64,000 bases of DNA from Pirellulales bacterium (GTDB taxonomy: Bacteria; Planctomycetota; Planctomycetia; Pirellulales; Lacipirellulaceae). The position numbers and the translations under genes are program-made. The notes under the pieces were generated by a model, which did no database searches, was not told where the DNA came from, and was given only the letters and a program-made list of their open reading frames with translations. Positions 36,801-43,782 of this stretch are shown piece by piece. The stretch lies in NCBI GenBank assembly GCA_022448265.1, contig JAKVCC010000008.1:42587-106586 (forward strand), written 5' to 3'. Each line of letters begins with the position of its first letter. Within the stretch, counting starts at the first letter, position 1.

Positions 36801-38048
36801 ATGTCAAAACCATCAGTCGGCGATAGGGTCCCCGAGAGCTGTGCCCCCAAACCGGGTTTGGAAACGAGTTCTACAACTCTGCCCCAGTCGCGGTGGCGGA
36901 TCTACTTGGACAATGCTGCCACGAGCTGGCCCAAGCCGGCGACCGTCTACGACGCTGTCGATCAAACCCAGCGTCACTGCGGCGCGGCAGCCGGTCGCGG
37001 CGCCTACCGGCATGCCCAGCAAGCCGAACAGTTGATTGCCACGGCGAGAGTCGCTTGCGCGCGCTTGCTGGGCGTAGAAGCCCCCCACCAGATCGCGTTC
37101 ACCGAGAATGGCACAGCTGCTTTGAACCTAGCCATCCATGGCCTGCTAAGCCGTGGCGACCACGTGGTGACCACCGTCTGCGAGCACAATTCGGTCCTCC
37201 GACCGCTCACCACCCAACGCGAGCGCAACGGTGTCAAAGTTTCCTACGTGGGTTGCGATCCGGTAGGGCGCATCGACCTGGACGCCTTTCGGGAGGCTCT
37301 GGGCCCCCACACACGGCTGGCAATTGTAACGCACGCATCGAACGTTACGGGGGCGCTGCAGCCCATCGCCGAACTTGCGTCAATGGTCCGCGCGCGGGGT
37401 GGGCTACTGCTGGTGGATGCAGCCCAGACCGCCGGCTGTGTGCCGCTGAACACCGAGTCGCTCGGAATCGATCTACTGGCCACTGGCGGGCATAAAGGCC
37501 TGCTTGGCCCTCTGGGCACCGGAATCCTCTACGTGCGGCCAGGCCTTGAAGCTCAATTGCACCCCCTTTTCCAAGGAGGCACCGGCACGCACAGCCAAAC
37601 CGATTCGCAACCCGCCGAAATGCCCCAGCGTCTGGAGGCGGGAAATCTGAACGTGCCTGCCCTGGCAGGATTGGCAGCGGCCGCGAATTATCTGCAGCAG
37701 CACACCGTCGAGGCCATTGGTCAACAGATTGCTAGGCGGTGTGCCGAGCTTTGGCACGGACTCCACGCTATCCCGAAAGTCCGTCTGGTGGGCCCCGATC
37801 CAAGCCAGCCCCGAGTGGGCGTTGTGAGCTGCCGCGTTGAGGGGTATGATCCCCAAGAGGTCGCCGCGGGGCTCGACGCGACCTACGGCATCCAGTGCCG
37901 GGCCGGACTGCACTGCGCACCTCGAATGCATCAGGCCCTGGACAGCCTCAGCCTGGGAGGGCTGGTCCGCTTTAGTCCCGGCTGGGCGACGACGGCCGAC
38001 GACATTGAAAGCACGCTAAATGCCGTCCGGGCGTTTGCGGGCGGGTAA
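36801..38048 (+). CDS. Cysteine desulfurase-family class V aminotransferase
   Basis: This 415-residue PLP enzyme should take sulfur from cysteine as a persulfide. Landmarks are YLDNAATSWPKP, the PLP-binding Lys232 in ATGGHKGLLGPLGTG, and the catalytic-Cys-type tail CRAGLHCAP. The EAGNLNVPALAGL helix end is typical of the SufS/CsdA-like branch. A 30-residue N-terminal extension is unusual but may be a spurious choice of start; the ATG at 36801 has no better rival nearby. Its position directly after moaA suggests it supplies sulfur to MoaD or to the cofactor itself, but this is inferred from context only. Confidence 0.9.
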   Translation: MSKPSVGDRVPESCAPKPGLETSSTTLPQSRWRIYLDNAATSWPKPATVYDAVDQTQRHCGAAAGRGAYRHAQQAEQLIATARVACARLLGVEAPHQIAFTENGTAALNLAIHGLLSRGDHVVTTVCEHNSVLRPLTTQRERNGVKVSYVGCDPVGRIDLDAFREALGPHTRLAIVTHASNVTGALQPIAELASMVRARGGLLLVDAAQTAGCVPLNTESLGIDLLATGGHKGLLGPLGTGILYVRPGLEAQLHPLFQGGTGTHSQTDSQPAEMPQRLEAGNLNVPALAGLAAAANYLQQHTVEAIGQQIARRCAELWHGLHAIPKVRLVGPDPSQPRVGVVSCRVEGYDPQEVAAGLDATYGIQCRAGLHCAPRMHQALDSLSLGGLVRFSPGWATTADDIESTLNAVRAFAGG

Positions 38049-38056
38049 GAAATCCA

Positions 38057-38506
38057 ATGACCAAGTCCGCATCAAACCGACCAGAGGCTGCATCGGAGCA
38101 GCCCTGGTATCGCGATGGCCTCCGCTTCGAGTGTACCGGCTGCGGCAACTGCTGCACGGGGGCGCCAGGTTACGTGTGGGTCAACCAGGCCGAGATCGAG
38201 GCCTTGGCCGAGCGGCTGGGAATGCCTGTGTCCCGTTTCGAACGGCGTTACGTGCGCAAGATCGGCATTCGGCGTAGCCTGAAAGAATACGCGAATTTCG
38301 ATTGCGTGTTTCTCGACCGCAAGACGCGTAAGTGTACCGTCTACGAGCAGCGACCACGCCAATGCCGCACCTGGCCCTTTTGGAAGTCCAACCTGCGCAC
38401 CCCCCAAACGTGGAAAGCTACCTGCGAAGTGTGCCCAGGCAGCGGCCAGGGAAAGCTCTACCAGCTGGAGAAAATCGAGGAACAGGCGGCCGTTGTCTCG
38501 GTCTGA
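38057..38506 (+). CDS. YkgJ-family cysteine-cluster protein
   Basis: This 149-residue protein has the family signature CTGCGNCCTG near its N-terminus. The further conserved segments CVFLDRKTRKCTVYEQRPRQCRTWPFW and CEVCPGSG follow. Such Cys-rich proteins are thought to bind a metal or Fe-S centre; the role is unproven. It starts nine bases after the cysteine desulfurase stop, so it is the last gene of the molybdenum-cofactor run and may handle sulfur or iron for it. Confidence 0.87.
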   Translation: MTKSASNRPEAASEQPWYRDGLRFECTGCGNCCTGAPGYVWVNQAEIEALAERLGMPVSRFERRYVRKIGIRRSLKEYANFDCVFLDRKTRKCTVYEQRPRQCRTWPFWKSNLRTPQTWKATCEVCPGSGQGKLYQLEKIEEQAAVVSV

Positions 38507-38613
38507 GGGGCTGCTGGAATGTCAAAATGTACGGGATAGGTAAAGTTTTTGGGATTCCGAGACGATGGAATAATTGGGAAATCCCATCCAATGTGGTCCA
38601 CTCCCGCGTCTGA

Positions 38614-38657
38614 GGACGTCGCGCAAACTGCTTAAGCTTCGCAGTTTTCTGTCGTCC
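38614..38657 (+). terminator. Candidate terminator hairpin after the molybdenum-cofactor run
   Basis: The inner stem pairs AAACTGC (38625-38631) with GCAGTTT (38641-38647). An outer stem pairs GGACG (38614-38618) with CGTCC (38653-38657). Only a short TTTT lies inside, so this may be a weak terminator or a different structure. Apart from this hairpin and the promoter at 38775-38803 I see nothing in the spacer 38507-38887. Confidence 0.4.
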
Positions 38658-38774
38658 GGTGGCAGCTCTTTGACAATTGACTTTTCCCGAAAAATAGCGT
38701 TGGTAACGCCTGCAGGGTCCACCCGCAGCCGGTGTTTTTGGCGCCGTGAGGCCCCGCTTTCAGAGGCCACAATG

Positions 38775-38803
38775 TTGACACTAATGCTTATGCCAATTAC
38801 ACT
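38775..38803 (+). promoter_or_regulatory. Near-consensus sigma-70 promoter of the HU gene
   Basis: A perfect TTGACA (38775-38780) is followed after exactly 17 bases by TACACT (38798-38803), about 84 bases before the HU start codon. This is the best promoter match I saw in the window and fits the high expression expected for HU. Confidence 0.65.
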
Positions 38804-38887
38804 TGGGACGAGAGCGTTGCCTCGCAGGCAGGCTCCTCCGCACCCCTGTGCGACGCACCAATCCTTCTTATCGTAGGGGAGCTCGTC

Positions 38888-39337
38888 GTGACGAAAAAAG
38901 AAATTGTAAAGACCATTTCCGAAGAGATCGGTCTGACGCAGCTAAAGACCAAGGAAATCGTACAAAAGACCTTCGACGCTATCATCGACACGCTGGTGGA
39001 GGACGAGCGGATCGAATTGAGGAATTTTGGCGTCTTTGAGGTAAAAAGGCGGGCCGCACGCAAGGCCCGCAACCCGCGTACCGGCGAGAAAGTCTTTGTC
39101 CCAGAGAAGTTTGTCGTGACCTTCAAGCCAGGCAAGGAGATGGAGGAACGCGTCAAGGAACTCGAGCGACGGGCTGCGGCCAATGCGGCCGCATCGGACC
39201 ACTCTCCATCGGTAAATGGCCCACCTGCTCCTGGTAGCGGCCCTGTGGCGGGGATGACGACAGGAAAACTTCCCTCCGGCCAGGAGGCCCCCCCCACCAC
39301 GACCGGTGGCGAAAGCTACACTCCTACCACGAGTTAG
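38888..39337 (+). CDS. HU/IHF-family DNA-binding protein with C-terminal extension
   Basis: This 149-residue nucleoid protein has the complete HU core (about 1-95): [39 protein letters not shown] and the DNA-inserting [16 protein letters not shown] arm. It is followed by about 50 residues of Ala/Pro/Ser/Thr/Gly-rich disordered tail. Ordinary HU proteins stop at about 90 residues. The start is a GTG at 38888 with GGGGAG upstream. A near-consensus promoter precedes it. Confidence 0.93.
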   Translation: MTKKEIVKTISEEIGLTQLKTKEIVQKTFDAIIDTLVEDERIELRNFGVFEVKRRAARKARNPRTGEKVFVPEKFVVTFKPGKEMEERVKELERRAAANAAASDHSPSVNGPPAPGSGPVAGMTTGKLPSGQEAPPTTTGGESYTPTTS

Positions 39338-39758
39338 GAGTCGGTTAAGGCCCCAGGTGTTCTCAGTCACATGAGTCCCCCTCGCATGAGTCGACGCCCA
39401 CACGGGTCCCCCGAACTATGCGAGGAATCGGTAAATCCTCTTCTCAATCAAGCAATTTCCCAGCGCCGGTGGCTCACAATCAACCAGAACTGCACTGCAA
39501 TTGGGCAATTTGGAAATTACTAAGTTGCCAGTTTGGCCTCGGCGCGGCAGGGCCCTTTCGCTAAGATTCCGCACCTTTTCTACTGGGCGCGGCCAAACCG
39601 TATCGGTACGCCGTCCCATGAAGACTTTTCGATTCGCGAGACTGTTTGCAGGCGGTAGGCGAGTGTTTGCGCCTATCAAAGTGCACGTAATTGAGGTTTG
39701 GACTTGGCAGCCCTGGGCTGCCAGGAACCGCTTCATTGCTCAAGGAGGAGCTACGCTG
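39338..39758. other. Spacer between HU and the small lipoprotein
   Basis: I see no gene, clear terminator or promoter. The only element is the strong ribosome-binding site of the next gene at 39742-39750. Confidence 0.3.
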
Positions 39759-39977
39759 ATGCGTAAATGGCTCTTAACTTTCGTGGCAATCTGCTCGTTG
39801 GCGAGTAATACGGGTTGTTTATTGCCGATGTACTCGGCCGATCCAACCCGACGCGCCCAACAGCTTATTTACACGTCGGAGAACCTGCGCGCCATATTGG
39901 ACGAGTGGGAACGGATCTGGTTTCTCGACATGCCGTCGCATCTGACACCACACAGCACGCATGGCGGGATTATCTGA
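39759..39977 (+). CDS. Small predicted lipoprotein (72 residues)
   Basis: A signal peptide (MRKWLLTFVAICSLASNTG) ends at a lipobox-type Cys20 (SNTGC). A short mature part follows: SADPTRRAQQLIYTSENLRAI, LDEWERIWFLDMP and an ending HGGII. The start is supported by AAGGAGGAG at 39742-39750, eight bases before the ATG, one of the best ribosome-binding sites in the window. The compact motif-rich mature part suggests a conserved small envelope protein, but I cannot name a family or function. Confidence 0.75.
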   Translation: MRKWLLTFVAICSLASNTGCLLPMYSADPTRRAQQLIYTSENLRAILDEWERIWFLDMPSHLTPHSTHGGII

Positions 39978-40196
39978 GAGGGGTTCCCAACCGTTTGCCA
40001 GCAATTCCTTGCGGCAAGCCATGCTACCGGTGCGCGCGGGCTGCAAGGCTCTGGGGCACATCTCGACTCAAATCGGACTCCAATCCGGGGCGAGGTAGCC
40101 GGGGTAAGCGGGCAATTTGAGAAAAATCCAGGACTCAGCGGTAAACGGCATCGACCCGGCCAACAACCAGTCTGCTTTCAGCGGCCTCTTGAGGCT

Positions 40197-41297
40197 ATGA
40201 CGGTTGCTTGGCGAAAAAAGCTTCCCCCCCCCTTAGTGGACCCTATTGGTGCCCCCCAAGGTACAGGTAGATTAGATCTTGGCCCCACCTTTGGTGCCAC
40301 TAGCCTTCCCAAGGCTGTATCTCCACACACCTCACAGATCTGGCATACTCCATTGTCCTCTACTTCCAACCACACGGCACCGGTTGATTTGAGTGTCCAG
40401 CTCGGGCGGCTACGGTTGGCCAATCCGGTGATGGTCGCCTCGGGCACGTTTGGGTATGCCCGCGAGATGGAATCGCTGGTCGATATGTCTCGACTGGGAG
40501 GCATCGTTCCCAAGACCATCACCTCACAGCCGCGTAAGGGCAACACTCCTTGGCGAACCGTCGAGACCCCGTCGGGAATGCTCAACTCCATTGGCCTGGA
40601 CAACGACGGCATCGACGCCTTTGTAGCACATCATTTACCATACCTGAGTGGCCTGAACTGTCCGGTTTTGGTGAGCATCGCGGGCCGGACTCATGAAGAG
40701 TTTGTCGCCATGGCCGAGCAACTTGCCGGCGAGCCGGGCGTCGCTGCGCTGGAGCTGAACATCTCTTGTCCCAACGTTAGCGGCGGAGTCGATTATGGTG
40801 CCGACCCGGACATGTGCCAACGCTTGGTAGCGGCCTGCCGCCAACACTGCCCACATCCGATCATCGCCAAGCTCAGCCCGAACGTAACCAGCATCGCCCT
40901 TATTGCTCAGGCGGCTACCGCAGGCGGAGCTGACGGCATCTCCCTGATCAACACCTGCCAGGGCATGGCTATAGATTGGCGGCGAAAGCAGCCCACTCTG
41001 GGAAACATCATCGGTGGTCTCAGCGGTCCGGCGATCAAGCCCATCGCCCTGCGCGCAGTTTACCAGGCCGCGCAGGCGGTCGAGACGCCCATCATCGGTA
41101 TCGGTGGCATCGCCACCATCGATGACGTCATGGAATTCCTGGTAGCCGGGGCCACGGCGGTTCAACTTGGGACGGTGAACTTCTACAATCCAAAGGCATC
41201 GACAGAAATCCTGGACGCGCTCCCGGCGGCCCTGGCCGCACTTGGAGCTGCAACCGTAGCGAACGTAGTCGGAACACTACAAACCGATAGCGGATGA
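40197..41297 (+). CDS. pyrD: Dihydroorotate dehydrogenase, class 1B type catalytic subunit
   Basis: This enzyme oxidises dihydroorotate to orotate in pyrimidine synthesis. The FMN TIM barrel is clear: NPVMVASGTFGYA, PKTITSQPRKGN, NSIGLDNDG and LELNISCPNVSGG, where the Cys is the catalytic base of class 1 enzymes. KLSPNVTSIA, GGADGISLINTC, GIGGIATIDDVMEFLVAGA and QLGTVNFYNP follow. The start is unclear. The ATG at 40197 adds an unconserved leader of about 60 residues. A TTG at 40353 would begin just before VDLSVQLGRLRL and give a normal length, which would leave 39978-40352 as spacer. The NAD-linked PyrK partner is not nearby. Confidence 0.9.
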   Translation: MTVAWRKKLPPPLVDPIGAPQGTGRLDLGPTFGATSLPKAVSPHTSQIWHTPLSSTSNHTAPVDLSVQLGRLRLANPVMVASGTFGYAREMESLVDMSRLGGIVPKTITSQPRKGNTPWRTVETPSGMLNSIGLDNDGIDAFVAHHLPYLSGLNCPVLVSIAGRTHEEFVAMAEQLAGEPGVAALELNISCPNVSGGVDYGADPDMCQRLVAACRQHCPHPIIAKLSPNVTSIALIAQAATAGGADGISLINTCQGMAIDWRRKQPTLGNIIGGLSGPAIKPIALRAVYQAAQAVETPIIGIGGIATIDDVMEFLVAGATAVQLGTVNFYNPKASTEILDALPAALAALGAATVANVVGTLQTDSG

Positions 41298-41416
41298 CCA
41301 AAACCGGCCCTCGACGCGTCGGCACACAGCGTCGGTGCCCCACGCATCGTGGCGTAGCCAATCGAACCGCCTTGCGGTACCAGCCTCCAAACCCACAACT
41401 CGCATCCTAAAATCCC

Positions 41417-42385
41417 ATGAAAGTTCTCAGCGGCATTCAACCCACGGGCCGACCCCACTGGGGCAACTATTTCGGGGCGATTACCCAATACATCGCGTTA
41501 CAAGAAGCTGAGCAAGCGTTTTACTTTATTGCCAACCTGCACGCGCTTACCACCGTGCGCGACCAACAGCAGTTGGCTGAGTACACACTCGACTCGGCCA
41601 TGGATCTGCTGGCCTTGGGACTCGACCCGCAGCAAGCGGTCCTCTTTGTCCAATCCGACGTACCCGAAGTGAGTGAGCTTTGCTGGCTGTTGCTCACCAG
41701 CACACCGATGGGCCTGTTGGAACGTTGTCACGCTTACAAAGACAAGAAGTCCAAGGGACTAGCGTCAGGGGCGGGCCTGTTTACTTATCCAGTTCTGCAA
41801 GCCGCCGACATATTGGCCTACGACAGCGATACCGTGCCAGTCGGCGAAGATCAGGTCCAGCATATCGAGGTCTGCCGCGACATTGCCGGCAGTTTCAACC
41901 ACCAGTTTGGCGAAGTGTTCGTGTTGCCCAAGGCCAAGGTACTCGACAGCTCTGCTCGAGTTCCCGGCACCGACGGCGAAAAAATGTCGAAGAGCTACGA
42001 CAACACCCTGGACGTTTTTGAAGATCCGGGGCGGCAAAAAAAACAAATCATGCGGATCGCTACCGACTCCCGGCCGATGGACCAGCCCAAGGAGCCCGCC
42101 GACGACATCCTCTACCAGCTCTATTCGCTGGTTGCGCCGGAGGATCAGCGGGAAGAAATGGCCCAGTTGTATCGCCAGGGCGGTTTTGGCTACGGCGATG
42201 TCAAAAAGGCTCTGGCTGTAGCGGCAGAGGCGTTTTTCTCCGAAGCCCGTGCTGGACGCGACGACTGGGCGGCCCGGCCCGACGACGTCCGCGACATCCT
42301 GCAAATGGGGGCGGCTCGGGCCCGAAAAAAAGCCGGCCAAGTTCTCGACCGCGCGCAGCACGCCTGCGGACTCAAGGGCTACTGA
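41417..42385 (+). CDS. trpS: Tryptophanyl-tRNA synthetase
   Basis: This 322-residue class I synthetase charges tRNA-Trp. The HIGH-type signature is [16 protein letters not shown] near the N-terminus. The active-site segment [16 protein letters not shown] and the KMSKS loop ([12 protein letters not shown]) follow, then the tRNA-binding helices ending [21 protein letters not shown]. Length is normal for bacterial TrpS. acpS follows 12 bases later on the same strand. Confidence 0.96.
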   Translation: MKVLSGIQPTGRPHWGNYFGAITQYIALQEAEQAFYFIANLHALTTVRDQQQLAEYTLDSAMDLLALGLDPQQAVLFVQSDVPEVSELCWLLLTSTPMGLLERCHAYKDKKSKGLASGAGLFTYPVLQAADILAYDSDTVPVGEDQVQHIEVCRDIAGSFNHQFGEVFVLPKAKVLDSSARVPGTDGEKMSKSYDNTLDVFEDPGRQKKQIMRIATDSRPMDQPKEPADDILYQLYSLVAPEDQREEMAQLYRQGGFGYGDVKKALAVAAEAFFSEARAGRDDWAARPDDVRDILQMGAARARKKAGQVLDRAQHACGLKGY

Positions 42386-42397
42386 GAGGTCTATCCC

Positions 42398-42793
42398 ATG
42401 GCAATGCAAATCATCGGTATCGGCACCGACATCATCGAGTGTTTGCGAATCGGGCAGATGATCGAACGGCACGGAGAATTATTCATCCGCCGCGTCTATA
42501 CGGAACACGAGATTGGCTACTGCTCAACGAAGAAGTCGGCTACGCAGCACTATGCCGGGCGCTGGGCTGCCAAGGAAGCTGTGCTAAAGGCCTTGGGCAC
42601 CGGCTGGCGGCGCGGCATAAGCTGGCGGGACATCGAAGTGCGCAATCAGCGGAGCGGCGCGCCGTCGATCACCTTGCGCGGTGGTGCGCGAGAGGTGTTT
42701 GAGGAGCTGGGCATTCGTCAAATCCATATCAGCATTTCCCACTGCCGCAGCCACGCGACTGCCACTGCGATTGCCGAAGGCCATGCGAGCTAG
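42398..42793 (+). CDS. acpS: Holo-[acyl-carrier-protein] synthase
   Basis: This 131-residue phosphopantetheinyl transferase activates acyl carrier protein. It has the two family signatures: GIGTDIIECLRIG at the N-terminus, with the metal-binding Asp, and the GRWAAKEAVLKALGTGW helix, with the catalytic Glu-Lys region. A C-terminal IHISISHCRSHATATAIAE strand completes the fold. The start MAMQIIGIGTD is two codons long before the conserved Ile-Gly and could be the second Met. It follows trpS closely. Confidence 0.94.
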   Translation: MAMQIIGIGTDIIECLRIGQMIERHGELFIRRVYTEHEIGYCSTKKSATQHYAGRWAAKEAVLKALGTGWRRGISWRDIEVRNQRSGAPSITLRGGAREVFEELGIRQIHISISHCRSHATATAIAEGHAS

Positions 42794-42893
42794 CCCGCCC
42801 GCTCCCTGCGCCCATCTCTCACCCTTGCCGCCACTCGACTTCTCCTTGCCTCAACGCGACCACTTCGCCACCCTACCGAAAAGGGCAAACCAT

Positions 42894-43310
42894 CTATTCG
42901 CCCACAGCGGTTACAACAATGCGACGCGTGCGCGGCCGCACATCGCACTCCAAATGAAAAATCTGTTGCCAAGTGCCTAATACTAGGCGGCCAGCCGCGA
43001 CGGGGACCGTCAGCGAGGGGCCCAACCAAGTGGCCTGCAGATGCGAGTGGCCGTTGCCATCCTGCCAGGCTTTTTCGTGGCCGTACTCATTGTTAGGCGG
43101 GATGAGTTGATCGAGGATTTCCGGAAAATCTGCTTGCAAGCCGGGCTCAAATTCGATGGTGCCAATGCTCGCGGTACTACCCACATTGAACACATTGACC
43201 AGCCCCGTCTCCAGACCGCTCCGCTGGAGAACCTCGGCTACCAGCTCGGTAATATCTTGTAGATGCCGATGCCCGCTAGTTTGAATCGAAATATTTTCTT
43301 GGTACGCCAT
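42894..43310 (-). CDS. yjbQ: YjbQ/UPF0047 family protein
   Basis: This 138-residue protein matches the YjbQ family, some members of which have weak thiamine-phosphate synthase activity. Conserved parts are VNVFNVGSTASIGTIEFEPG, NGHSHLQATWLGPSLTVPV and RLVLGTWQQIFHLECD, which supply the His/Glu metal-site residues. The usual HTTA motif is replaced by VGSTASI. It lies convergent with acpS across a 100-base gap. The physiological role is unknown. Confidence 0.9.
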   Translation of the reverse strand: MAYQENISIQTSGHRHLQDITELVAEVLQRSGLETGLVNVFNVGSTASIGTIEFEPGLQADFPEILDQLIPPNNEYGHEKAWQDGNGHSHLQATWLGPSLTVPVAAGRLVLGTWQQIFHLECDVRPRTRRIVVTAVGE

Positions 43311-43782
43311 GAGTGGTGGCCATAGGGGGTGGGAACTTAGGGCCTATCCCTTAAACGGTACGCGGGACGCCCCTGTCACGGTAGCGATCGTAGGCTCCTA
43401 GTATTTTGGGGTAGATTCTTAGCCTTTTTGCCGTGTCACAACGGACGCCTGGGGTTGCCGGCGACCGAGAAAAGACTCGCCGCTACCAGATGACAGCTGT
43501 ACTCAGGCAGAGCATCTCCAGGTCAGCAATCGGTTGCTCCAACTTGGCAGGGCCCCGGTAAAGGATTGCCAATTGATTCTTGCTATCAAACAAGAACGAC
43601 GAAATAAAGGCAAGTGGCTTCTCGAAACATCTTGCGCGACCCATCGGGCTAACGCACGCGGGGCCCAACGGACTAATAATCCGTTTCCGATAGCGGCAGG
43701 GGATACTGTGCCGGTGAAGCAGAATCTGCGGAGAGGGGTGATGCTATGCTAGCCCGCAAGCGCCGGCAACGGGGGGGGCGCC
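43311..43782. other. Spacer between topA end and yjbQ
   Basis: This 472-base gap separates two minus-strand genes. I see no convincing coding frame, promoter or RNA. Only a small AGGG-CCTAT-CCCT hairpin lies near the yjbQ end. Confidence 0.3.
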
